Notes: generated from the letters alone by a model not told the origin. A stretch of DNA of 12,698 nucleotides from an uncultured Aliarcobacter sp. (GCA_947629065.1 CANRCH010000039.1:1-12698), one strand, 5' to 3'; positions 1-7,565 are shown, counted from the first letter of the stretch. Numbers and translations: made by a program.

Positions 1-575
1 TTAAAATCAGCTAAATTTGACATATTGTAGTACATCAAAAGTCCATAATCAACTGGTGGAACACCTGTTTTTTGAAAATATTTTATTTGATGAAGTCTAA
101 TTGTGGCACTTAAAACTATATTTAACTCTTTTTTTAACTCTTCTAAAAACAAAAAGTAGTTTGATTTTGTACTATCGCTAAAATCGCAATCAATTTGAAG
201 TTCACTAAAATTTAAAAAAGAGTTGTTTTTTATAAATGGAAGAATTTTGTTTACTAAATCCTTATAATCTATATTTTGAAAAGTTTTATTTGTAATATAA
301 ATTACAGGCACAAAATCTTTTGGTGGGTTTTTTATAAAATTAGTTTTTATAATTTCAAGACGATTTGAGTATTTTATATCTAGGATTTTGATATATAGTA
401 AACCTTTGTTTTCTTCAAGTACTTCTTGGTCTAGATTATAGCTATTTTCCCAAAAGTAAAAACTTGCAGTAAAATCTTCTTTTAACTCATTTTTGTCTAT
501 TTTGTAAAGATATAATATACTTAATAGTGTGACAGAAAAAAATATAAAAACTAAAGAAAATAGTAGTTTTCTCAC
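1..575 (-). CDS. Membrane-anchored protein of unknown function (3' end beyond the window)
   Basis: I read this frame directly. A GTG at 575-573 overlaps the TGA of the helicase upstream (shared GTGA), and the frame stays open for 191 codons to the window edge, so the C-terminus is missing. Residues about 4-22 form one hydrophobic segment after a basic MRK start, which suggests a signal anchor or uncleaved signal peptide with the rest in the periplasm. The mature part contains the phrase LQIDCDF, and near the edge SATIRLHQIKYF followed by TGVPPVDYGLLMYYNM. I recall these motifs from an uncharacterised bacterial family, possibly DUF3142-like, in which they look barrel-like, but I cannot confirm the family. 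No catalytic function can be assigned. It is the last visible gene of the selA operon and is probably translationally coupled to the helicase. The reading frame is secure; the function is unknown. Confidence 0.8.
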   Translation of the reverse strand, partial: MRKLLFSLVFIFFSVTLLSILYLYKIDKNELKEDFTASFYFWENSYNLDQEVLEENKGLLYIKILDIKYSNRLEIIKTNFIKNPPKDFVPVIYITNKTFQNIDYKDLVNKILPFIKNNSFLNFSELQIDCDFSDSTKSNYFLFLEELKKELNIVLSATIRLHQIKYFQKTGVPPVDYGLLMYYNMSNLADF

Positions 576-2077
576 TCTTTTTCACCTTTAAAGTGTAGTT
601 GTAAATCAGATAATAATATAGCACCTTTTACTCTTGTTGCTGCTACATAATAGATGTTTAACTCTTCTTTAATTGTAGAAAAGGATAGGTTTTTTTTACT
701 ATTTAAAATATCTTTTTTGTTTATAAAATCATCACACATAATAACTTGTTCATACTCCATACCCTTTGCTTTGTGAGTAGTTGTGAATATTATATCAGCT
801 TCATTTGGATCTGATACAAGATGCTCTTTTATCTTTTTATTTATCTCAAAAATATTATCTCCATAGCTATTTATAAATCTAATAATATTTAGATAATCTT
901 GATTTTTTGTCTCTTTAGCAAAAGTTTCAAGCTCAAAAATAGTATCAAAGTTTTTTACTTCATCCACAGTTATTTTCTCATTTTTTCTATTTTTTAGGTA
1001 AAAAATTGAATAAACTGTTTGATTCATAAAAGAGTATGAACTATATCCACCCTCAAAATATAGCTTTTTTTTATCGTGAATATATTTTACAACCTCTTGC
1101 ATAAGCCCAAAAGTTGTTCTTGAAATTACTGTAAATGGTTTGCTAAAATCTATAAACTCTCTTCCTATTTTTGTATCTTTATCAACTCCATTTATAAAAA
1201 GATTTTTTGACTCATTTAGAGTGTAAAGTGAGTTTAAATATGATTGTAAAAACTTTGCATAAGAGTTTGAAAATCTAAAACTTGTGCTTAAGCTGTATGA
1301 TGGTAAATCTATTTTATCCAAAGCATTTGTAGCATATCTAAAGCTATAAATTTGCTGAAAACTATCTCCAACAAATATTTTTCTACAAGATAGATTTTGT
1401 AAAACTCCTATCATTACATCACTTATATCTTGTGCTTCATCTATTAAAACTAAATCGTAGTTTAGATTTGTTGATACTCTTTTATTTAAATAAAACATTT
1501 TTAGATAAAAATCATGTATGGCCTCTATTTTTCCAATCTTCATAGAACTTAAAACTAGTTTTAGATGCTCTAGTAGTTTCTTTTCATTTTTTTTTATTAT
1601 TTCTAAAACTTTTGCTTGAAAATCGCTCTGTTTTATAAAATTTTCAAGAAGTTTTGAATCAAGATTTATTAAACTTGAGTTACAGTAAAAGTTCACTAAA
1701 TATTTCAGAATAGTTGTATATTCAAGGCTTGGATAAAAAGTTCTATCATACTCTTCAAACTCAAAAGTAGCTATAAGTTTCTCTAAAACAGCTGTTTTTA
1801 GCTCAGCTGTTAATCTATAATTATATGCTTGAACTCTATTATATGCAAGTGAGTGAATGGTGCTTACATGTAAATGTGGAAGCTTGTAGTATTTTAATTT
1901 TTCACTTAATGCAATTTGCAAAGATTTATTATATGCAAGATAGAGAATCTTTAAGTGGGAGTTTTTTTTTGCATATTCAAGCAAAGTTGTAGTTTTTCCA
2001 CTTCCTGCAACTGCATTTATCTTAAAAGACACCTCTTTGCTGTTTACAATATCCTCTTGCTCTTGCGTTAATTTCAA
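572..2077 (-). CDS. Superfamily 1 DNA helicase, compact Fbh1/UvrD-like
   Basis: This is an ATP-dependent SF1A helicase of 501 residues, much shorter than UvrD/PcrA/Rep (about 700), which implies reduced accessory subdomains. Visible motifs are a Q-like LTQEQEDIV at 3-11, Walker A AGSGKTT at 24-30, a motif Ia-like YLAYNKSLQ near 47, STIHSLAYN near 73, motif II DEAQD at 214-218, motif III GDSFQQIYSFR at 238-248, motif IV TSFRF at 266-270, a motif V-like TTTHKAKGMEYEQV, and motif VI YYVAATR near the C-terminus. The IYSFR and HKAKGMEY wording resembles the Fbh1 branch, whose members act on recombination intermediates. The start is TTG, overlapping the selB stop by 4 bp, with AGAG about 7 bases upstream as ribosome-binding site. 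It sits in the selA-selB operon, which has no obvious functional link to DNA repair. Helicase identity is firm; its cellular role is open. Confidence 0.93.
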   Translation of the reverse strand: MKLTQEQEDIVNSKEVSFKINAVAGSGKTTTLLEYAKKNSHLKILYLAYNKSLQIALSEKLKYYKLPHLHVSTIHSLAYNRVQAYNYRLTAELKTAVLEKLIATFEFEEYDRTFYPSLEYTTILKYLVNFYCNSSLINLDSKLLENFIKQSDFQAKVLEIIKKNEKKLLEHLKLVLSSMKIGKIEAIHDFYLKMFYLNKRVSTNLNYDLVLIDEAQDISDVMIGVLQNLSCRKIFVGDSFQQIYSFRYATNALDKIDLPSYSLSTSFRFSNSYAKFLQSYLNSLYTLNESKNLFINGVDKDTKIGREFIDFSKPFTVISRTTFGLMQEVVKYIHDKKKLYFEGGYSSYSFMNQTVYSIFYLKNRKNEKITVDEVKNFDTIFELETFAKETKNQDYLNIIRFINSYGDNIFEINKKIKEHLVSDPNEADIIFTTTHKAKGMEYEQVIMCDDFINKKDILNSKKNLSFSTIKEELNIYYVAATRVKGAILLSDLQLHFKGEKE

Positions 2078-3903
2078 GCCAAAACTCTTCTATTTTCTAG
2101 TTTTTTAATATCGCTAAAATTATCTAAATAGTCTAAATATGCTACAAGATATTTTCTACTTAAATCAAATCTTTGTTTGAAGTTGAAAATCTCTATAAAA
2201 CCATCCTCTTTTATGATTTCACGCATTTTTTTAATTAAAAAGTTTAGACTTTGGCTATGTATAAAAAGATTGTGTTGAAGCCTGATTACTTGTTTTTTTG
2301 CTGTTAGAGATTTTAAAATATTATCTCCTAGTTTTCTATCAATATCAAGATCATCATAGATATTATAAGGTGCTGTTGGACTTAAATGTTCTTCTAAAAG
2401 CCTTTTTAAGAATATATCTTCTAAATCTTTTTTAATATCAGTTTTTATATTTGCATTTTTATATAGTTGCCCATCTTTAATTAAAAAATTTTCAGCTACA
2501 AGTTCATCTAAAACTTTTTCAATAAAACTAGCACTTGCCCATGAAAGTCTTAAAGCAATTGAAGAACTTGAAAGTAGGGCATAAGAGTTTTTGTTGTAGA
2601 TATTTTGTATAAACTCTTTTATCTCATTTTTGCTAGATATTGGATAAATAACAAGAGCTTTTTCATCTATAAACACATCATCTAAGCTTCTAGCAAACTC
2701 TAAAGCATTTTCGTGTGAAAGTGCAAATCTTTGTGCTGATGATATGATTCCAAGCCCTTTTTTATGTGCTATTAAAAGCTCTTTATAGGCATTTTTAAAA
2801 TCTTTTTTCTCTAAAAACTCCAAAGTTTTAAGTTTTTGTTTTTTCTTCAAGGGATCAATAATTGGATTTAAAACAACCCCACCACAAATTGTCTCATTTT
2901 GATTTCTTAAAATTAATTTTTCACCAAAAATAGAGAATATTTTATCTTCACATCTTAGTGTTGCGAAACCTTTTTCTAGTGATTCTTCATTTTCAAATAA
3001 TAAAGCTCTAGCTTCAACTCTTTTTGCTCCAATAAAAAGTGTATAGATTTGGTTATGATTTAATTTTTTATCACTTAAGCAAGAAAAACTTATATCAATC
3101 TCATCAAAACCTCTCATTAATCCTTTTTTAGTGATTAAATCTCCTCTTTGTATGCTTGATTTATCAATATTTGCTAAGTTTAATGCTGCTCTTGAAGATA
3201 TTGGTGCAAAAAGTTCATTTTGATTATGAACTTGAATATTTTTAATACGACTCTCTTTTTGAATATGTGGTAAAAAAACTTTCTCTTCAAGCTCTATTTT
3301 TTGTCCTAAAACGGTACCAGTTACAACTGTTCCAATACCTTTTGGTGAAAAAACTCTATCAATATAGAATCTAAAGAAATTTTCTTCCTCCTTTTTTGTG
3401 TTTTGAATAGAAAAAAGTTTGTTTTTTAGGTTTTTTATTGACTCTTCATCAAAAATTGAGACAGCTATTATAAATCTAATTTCAAAATCATAAGGTTTTA
3501 AAAACTCCAAAATCTCATTTCTTCTAGCTTCAAGAGTTTGCGTATCTACTAAATCTTTTTTAGAAATAACTACAATTAACTCTTTGTGACCTAAAAGATT
3601 AATTATTTCAATATGCTCTTTTGTTTGTGGTTTTATTCCTTCAGCGGCACTAATTACAAGCATCACATAATCAAATCCAAAAGCTCCTGCAATCATATTT
3701 TTGATTAATCTTTCGTGACCTGGAACATCAATGAAAGCTATATTTCTATTTCCATCTTTTAGGTTTGAAAAACTTAAATCAATAGTAATTCCTCTTTCTT
3801 GCTCCTCATTTGTAGTATCACCTTCAAAACCATTTAAAGCTTTAATAATAGCGGTTTTACCGTGGTCAATATGACCTGCTGTTCCAATAATTATACTACT
3901 CAT
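2074..3903 (-). CDS. selB: Selenocysteine-specific elongation factor SelB
   Basis: SelB is a GTPase that carries selenocysteyl-tRNA(Sec) to the ribosome at UGA codons marked by a SECIS hairpin in the mRNA. The 609 residues match the usual size (E. coli 614). The N-terminal GTPase domain shows G1 GHIDHGKT at 10-17, switch I ERGITIDLSF at 36-45, G3 DVPGHE at 59-64 and G4 SKKD at 114-117. EF-Tu-like barrel domains follow (for example GIGTVVTGTVLG near 190). The C-terminal third carries winged-helix-type segments, expected to bind SECIS; one begins near LLSSSSIALRLSW. ATG at 3903-3901 lies inside the end of selA (8-bp overlap), and the TGA overlaps the TTG of the helicase. Together with selA and the nearby tRNA-Sec, the assignment is secure. 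Confidence 0.97.
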   Translation of the reverse strand: MSSIIIGTAGHIDHGKTAIIKALNGFEGDTTNEEQERGITIDLSFSNLKDGNRNIAFIDVPGHERLIKNMIAGAFGFDYVMLVISAAEGIKPQTKEHIEIINLLGHKELIVVISKKDLVDTQTLEARRNEILEFLKPYDFEIRFIIAVSIFDEESIKNLKNKLFSIQNTKKEEENFFRFYIDRVFSPKGIGTVVTGTVLGQKIELEEKVFLPHIQKESRIKNIQVHNQNELFAPISSRAALNLANIDKSSIQRGDLITKKGLMRGFDEIDISFSCLSDKKLNHNQIYTLFIGAKRVEARALLFENEESLEKGFATLRCEDKIFSIFGEKLILRNQNETICGGVVLNPIIDPLKKKQKLKTLEFLEKKDFKNAYKELLIAHKKGLGIISSAQRFALSHENALEFARSLDDVFIDEKALVIYPISSKNEIKEFIQNIYNKNSYALLSSSSIALRLSWASASFIEKVLDELVAENFLIKDGQLYKNANIKTDIKKDLEDIFLKRLLEEHLSPTAPYNIYDDLDIDRKLGDNILKSLTAKKQVIRLQHNLFIHSQSLNFLIKKMREIIKEDGFIEIFNFKQRFDLSRKYLVAYLDYLDNFSDIKKLENRRVLA

Positions 3904-5260
3904 ATCTAAACTCTTTTTCTAAAATATTTTTTAATTTTTCTATATCATTTTCTAAAATTGTTCTAAAATCAAGTAAAACTTTGTTGTTTTCAATTCTACT
4001 TATAACAAGATTTTTTCTTAATATTTTTTCAATTTGCTCTGGTTTTAAAGTTTTGTTATTTAAGCTTAAAGCAATAGTTGGGATTTGTTTGTTTGGCATA
4101 GTTCCACCACCAACAAAAGATTTACTAGAAATCACTTCATACTCTAGGCTAAAGTTCTCTAACTTTTGCAAACTATTTTTTAAGCTATTTGCTCTTTTTT
4201 CTAAAGTTTCTAAACTTGTATTTAACATCTTTAAAGTTGGGATTTTATCAAGCTCATCTTTTAAATATAGATTTATACTCTCTTCAAGTAAGCAAAGGGT
4301 GATTTTATCAACTCTTAGCATTCTTAAAAGTTGATTTTTCTTTAGTTTATCAATTAACTCTTTTTTTCCTACAATAATTCCAGCTTGAACACTTCCTAAA
4401 AGTTTATCCCCTGAAAAACTAAGAAGCGATGGACTGTTTTCTAAAAGTTTTTTAATACTTGGTTCATCTTTGCTTAAACCGTATGGCAAATCAAACAGAT
4501 GTCCACTTCCCATATCATAGTAGTCTATAAGATTGTGTTTTTTTGCTAGATTTGAAATATCTCTAAACTCAACACTAGAAGTAAAACCTACAATTTCATA
4601 GTTTGATTTATGTACTTTTAAAAGCATCTTCACATCTTCATCTTGTACAGCATTTTCATAGTCTCTTAAGTGAGTTTTATTTGTAGTTCCTATTTCTTTA
4701 AGAATTGCTCCACTTTGGCTCATAACTTCAGGAACTCTAAAACTTCCACCAATCTCCACAAGCTCACCTCTACTTACAGCTACTTTTTTATCTTTACAAA
4801 ATGTATTAAGTATCAGAAAAACAGCACTTGCGTTGTTGTTTACAACAAGTGCATCTTCACAACCCAAAAGCTCTTTTAAACTCTTTGTAATATGCTCATA
4901 TCTTTCGCCTCTACAACCTTTTTGTAAATCATATTCAAGATTATTGTATGAACTTGCTATATTTGAAACTTTTTCAAAAATAGTTTTGTCTATTAAACTT
5001 CTTCCTAAATTTGTATGAACAATAACCCCAGTTGCATTTATAAGTGCTTTTAAAGATGGAGATAAAATATCAAAATACTCTTTTAATACACTAAAAATTA
5101 AGATGTTTTCATCATAGTTTTCTATTTTTTTACCTAGAATTATATCTCTTAATTTAGATATTTTTTCTTTTGATATTTTTGTTATTAAAGTTTTTGATAA
5201 TCCTTCAAAAGCTTTGTTTGTGATAAACTTATCAACCTTTGGAATCGATTTTAGTAACAT
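3896..5260 (-). CDS. selA: L-seryl-tRNA(Sec) selenium transferase SelA
   Basis: SelA is a pyridoxal-phosphate enzyme that converts seryl-tRNA(Sec) to selenocysteyl-tRNA(Sec) with selenophosphate, normally as a large homo-oligomeric ring in the cytoplasm. The 454 residues are full length (E. coli 463). Family signatures are LINATGVIVHTNLGRSL at 73-89, SRGELVEIGGSFRVPEVM at 163-180, GTTNKTHLRDYE at 191-202, YYDMGSGHL at 247-255 and SFSGDKLLG at 281-289, where K286 is the predicted PLP lysine. The ATG at 5260-5258 is preceded by AAAAGGT about 8 bases upstream. It is the first gene of the operon, overlaps selB by 8 bp, and is divergent from the tRNA-Sec gene it serves. A TATAAT at 5298-5293 on the minus strand is a likely -10. 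Confidence 0.97.
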   Translation of the reverse strand: MLLKSIPKVDKFITNKAFEGLSKTLITKISKEKISKLRDIILGKKIENYDENILIFSVLKEYFDILSPSLKALINATGVIVHTNLGRSLIDKTIFEKVSNIASSYNNLEYDLQKGCRGERYEHITKSLKELLGCEDALVVNNNASAVFLILNTFCKDKKVAVSRGELVEIGGSFRVPEVMSQSGAILKEIGTTNKTHLRDYENAVQDEDVKMLLKVHKSNYEIVGFTSSVEFRDISNLAKKHNLIDYYDMGSGHLFDLPYGLSKDEPSIKKLLENSPSLLSFSGDKLLGSVQAGIIVGKKELIDKLKKNQLLRMLRVDKITLCLLEESINLYLKDELDKIPTLKMLNTSLETLEKRANSLKNSLQKLENFSLEYEVISSKSFVGGGTMPNKQIPTIALSLNNKTLKPEQIEKILRKNLVISRIENNKVLLDFRTILENDIEKLKNILEKEFRYE

Positions 5261-5292
5261 TTTATTTACCTTTTAATTGCTATTTAATTATT

Positions 5293-5302
5293 ATTATATT
5301 AT
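5293..5302. promoter_or_regulatory. Overlapping divergent -10 elements for selA and tRNA-Sec
   Basis: Only 59 bp separate the selA start codon from the tRNA-Sec 5' end. On the minus strand TATAAT (5298-5293) is placed to drive selA. On the plus strand TATTAT (5297-5302) would start transcription about 10 bases before the tRNA. The two share bases, so polymerase binding in one direction should exclude the other. No convincing -35 is seen on either strand. This is a motif reading only. Confidence 0.45.
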
Positions 5303-5319
5303 TATGCTAAACTTATTTT

Positions 5320-5418
5320 GGAGGATATGTGTATCTGGTGAGCACCACAGGCTTCAACCCTGATTGACGGTTTTTGTGTAAACGCCGTGAGAAGTTCGAT
5401 TCTTCTATCCTCTCGCCA
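5320..5418 (+). tRNA. selC: Selenocysteine tRNA (anticodon UCA)
   Basis: The sequence folds as a long, class II-like tRNA of about 99 nt with encoded CCA (5416-5418) and discriminator G5415. The T arm is perfect: AGAAG/CTTCT around TTCGATT (5390-5406). The anticodon stem is CAGG/CCTG (5348-5351 with 5359-5362) around loop CTTCAAC, with anticodon TCA at 5354-5356, which reads UGA. A long variable arm has stem ACGG/CCGT (5367-5370 with 5385-5388). The acceptor pairs GGAGGAT (5320-5326) with ATCCTCT (5407-5413), the outermost being G-U. An eighth pair would be U5319 with C5414, a mismatch, so the exact 5' end is uncertain. The D stem is weak by eye. The adjacent selA and selB make the identity nearly certain. 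Confidence 0.93.
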
Positions 5419-5435
5419 AATACTTATTTATAAAA

Positions 5436-6716
5436 TTAACCTCTTTTTGAAGTTTTTCTAAATTTATTACTTCTATTTTTATCACTATTTATATTTTTTG
5501 AAGCACTTTTTACTCTAGAACCAGCTTTTTTCTCACTTAATTTTTTTGGCCTAGATTTTGTAGGTCTTGGTTTTTTCTCTTTAGTTTTAAAGTCATCAAG
5601 TTCAACTCTTTTTATATCTAAAATTAACTCTTTTTCTATCTCTTTCATAAAACTATAATCTTTTACACTCAAAAGCGTAATAGCAACTCCATCTTTACCA
5701 GCTCTTCCAGTTCTTCCTATTCTATGCGTGTAATCAGTGATTTCTTGAGGTAAAGCATAGTTTATAACCACAGGTAAATCTATAATATCTATTCCTCTTG
5801 CAGCAATATCAGTTGCAACTAAAACTCTTAATTCTTTACTTTTAAACTGTCTTAAAGCCTTTGCCCTTGCTGTTTGTCTTATGTCCCCATGAATACAAGC
5901 TGCTTTTAAACCATCAAGATTTAAATTTTCTACTATTTCATCTGCTTCTTTTTTCATATTTACAAAAACTAAAGCTTGAGAGTAGTTTCTTGAACCAATT
6001 AAATATGAAAGAAGCTCTTTTTTCATAATCTCATCAACCAAAATTATCTCTTGTTCTATTGTATCAACACTTGAACGCTGTATTGAAGTCTCTATTATTA
6101 CAGGATCATTTAAAAACTCTTTTGCTAGTTTTTTTACATTTTGATTTAGTGTTGCACTAAACATCATAATTTGTCTTTTTTTTCCAATATTTGGAAGAAT
6201 TTTTTCAATCTCTTCTAAAAATCCTAAATCAAGCATTACATCGAGTTCATCAATTACAATAGTTTGAACACTTGAAAGATCAATAGATTTCTCTTTTATA
6301 TGCTCTATTACTCTTCCAGTTGTTGCAACAACAATATCAACACCATTTTCTAGTTTTTTAATTTGGTCTTTTTTTGAAACACCACCAAAAATTGCTGTTC
6401 TTTTAATATCTAAATATTTTCCATACTCATCTATTTTATTTATTGTTTGTTTTGCAAGTTCTCTTGTTGGAACTAGAATTAATGCTCTTAATATTGGAAG
6501 ATTATTTTTCTTTTTTTCTTGAAATATGTTTTCTAAAATTGGAAGTAAGAATGCACATGTTTTACCTGTTCCACTTTGTGACACTCCAATGATATCTCTA
6601 TTTTTTAATGCAATTGGTAAAGTTTTTTCTTGAATTGGAGTTGGTTTTTCGTAAGATAGTTCCAAAAGTGCCTTTTTTAGGCTATTGTTAATTTGTAAAT
6701 CTTGAAAAGTTTTGAT
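5436..6716 (-). CDS. DEAD-box RNA helicase with DELD motif II and probable ATC start
   Basis: This is an ATP-dependent RNA helicase of the DEAD-box family (RhlE/SrmB/CsdA type), likely acting in rRNA or mRNA remodelling. Counting from the ATC start (426 residues), motifs are the Q motif YEKPTPIQ, Walker A SQSGTGKT, Ia PTRELA, GG, Ib TTGR, motif II DELD at 156-159 instead of DEAD, motif III SAT at 187-189, and C-terminal VATDIAARGID and HRIGRTGRAG. The last 50 residues are strongly basic and probably bind RNA. The first ordinary start in frame is TTG at 6665, but the 17 codons before it encode IKTFQDLQINNSLKKAL, the normal family N-terminus with its conserved Phe upstream of the Q motif. An in-frame stop lies at 6722-6720, so ATC at 6716-6714, with AGGA six bases upstream, is the best start. 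TTG also has a fair AAGG, so a 409-residue form is possible. It converges on tRNA-Sec. Confidence 0.9.
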   Translation of the reverse strand: MKTFQDLQINNSLKKALLELSYEKPTPIQEKTLPIALKNRDIIGVSQSGTGKTCAFLLPILENIFQEKKKNNLPILRALILVPTRELAKQTINKIDEYGKYLDIKRTAIFGGVSKKDQIKKLENGVDIVVATTGRVIEHIKEKSIDLSSVQTIVIDELDVMLDLGFLEEIEKILPNIGKKRQIMMFSATLNQNVKKLAKEFLNDPVIIETSIQRSSVDTIEQEIILVDEIMKKELLSYLIGSRNYSQALVFVNMKKEADEIVENLNLDGLKAACIHGDIRQTARAKALRQFKSKELRVLVATDIAARGIDIIDLPVVINYALPQEITDYTHRIGRTGRAGKDGVAITLLSVKDYSFMKEIEKELILDIKRVELDDFKTKEKKPRPTKSRPKKLSEKKAGSRVKSASKNINSDKNRSNKFRKTSKRG

Positions 6717-6805
6717 AAATTATCCTTTAAATATATATGAATTTATATTATTTTATCAAAAAAGATATAAAAGTTTATAAAAAAGATTATTTATTCTTTT
6801 TTCTT

Positions 6806-6834
6806 TTGACTTCTTATGAAAAATTTGTTATTAT
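6806..6834 (+). promoter_or_regulatory. Sigma-70-type promoter for the response regulator
   Basis: TTGACT (6806-6811) and TATTAT (6829-6834) are separated by exactly 17 bases, matching the standard spacing. Transcription would begin near 6841 and give a leader of about 29 nt before the ATG at 6870. This is the only promoter in the window with both boxes clear by eye. Confidence 0.7.
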
Positions 6835-6869
6835 TTTGTTTAAATAAAAATTATTAAAAGAGATATGTT

Positions 6870-7559
6870 ATGCTAAAAGTTATAAAAAATATAAGAAAAA
6901 TTGATAATGCAAAATTATTATTAATTAGTAATGATGAAAAAACAGTTAAAGAGATAAATAAAATTTTTGAAGGTTGTTATATTGCTGATAGCTTAAGAGC
7001 TACTTTAGATTTAATAGCTGAAAAGCCTTTTGATTCAATAATAATTGATTCAGAGTTAAAACAGACTTCACTATATGAAATTTGTTCAGAACTTTTAAAT
7101 ATAGTTCCTTCTATTCCAAAAATTGTAATTCTTGCAAACGATAAAGAAGAAGATATTATTACTTCAATAAATGCAGGTGCTTATACAATTTTATCAAAAC
7201 CTCTAAAAGTTATGGATTTGAAATTCTCAATTTTAATGAGTTTAAATCAAACAAGAAGAGGGGATAAAATAGAGTTTGATCATGGTGTATATTATGATGA
7301 GTATAGAGATCAATTCTTCAAAGCAGGTGGAGTTTTAATAGATTTTACAAGACTTGAAAAAGGTTTCTTAAAATTATTGATTTCAAAAAGAACAGATGTT
7401 GTTGATTATGATACAATTAAAGATGTGGTTTGGAAAGGTAAGGATATGTCAATTTATACTATGAGAAATATTGTAAATAAAATTAGACAAAAAACTTATT
7501 ATGAAATAATTAAAAATCAATCAAATAGAGGATATACGCTAGATATAAAATCTAGATAA
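6870..7559 (+). CDS. Orphan OmpR-family response regulator with degenerate receiver
   Basis: This is a 229-residue DNA-binding regulator. Residues about 14-125 resemble a receiver domain: D60 in FDSIIIDSEL sits at the phospho-acceptor position and K110 in LSKPLKV is the conserved lysine. The acidic pair that binds Mg2+ in OmpR (DD) aligns with S20-N21, and the conserved Thr/Ser aligns with A89 in VILAND, so normal phosphorylation is doubtful. Residues about 135-229 form an OmpR/PhoB winged helix: FTRLEKGFLKLL, the VVWKG turn, a recognition helix around SIYTMRNIVNKIRQK, and the wing NRGYTLD. No histidine kinase is adjacent. Epsilon-group bacteria are known to carry kinase-independent orphan regulators such as HP1043/CosR; this protein differs in sequence and I do not equate them. 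A 64-residue gene follows after 6 bp. Family call firm; targets unknown. Confidence 0.9.
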   Translation: MLKVIKNIRKIDNAKLLLISNDEKTVKEINKIFEGCYIADSLRATLDLIAEKPFDSIIIDSELKQTSLYEICSELLNIVPSIPKIVILANDKEEDIITSINAGAYTILSKPLKVMDLKFSILMSLNQTRRGDKIEFDHGVYYDEYRDQFFKAGGVLIDFTRLEKGFLKLLISKRTDVVDYDTIKDVVWKGKDMSIYTMRNIVNKIRQKTYYEIIKNQSNRGYTLDIKSR

Positions 7560-7565
7560 TAAGCT

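Noticed and set aside
3981..4334. Plus-strand open frame of 117 codons inside selA
   Set aside because: It lies opposite a conserved selA region and its low-complexity Ser/Phe/Leu/Lys content is that of a shadow frame.
4670..5018. Two short plus-strand frames opposite the selA N-terminal half
   Set aside because: Both are antisense to conserved SelA motifs, with no promoter, ribosome-binding site or recognisable protein.
6732..6759. Minus-strand TTGATA-N16-TATATA as promoter of the DEAD-box gene
   Set aside because: The predicted transcription start would fall within the AGGA ribosome-binding site, so it fits poorly; AT-rich sequence gives many such matches.
6865..6867. ATG five bases before the response-regulator start
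   Set aside because: It is in another frame and reaches a stop after three codons.
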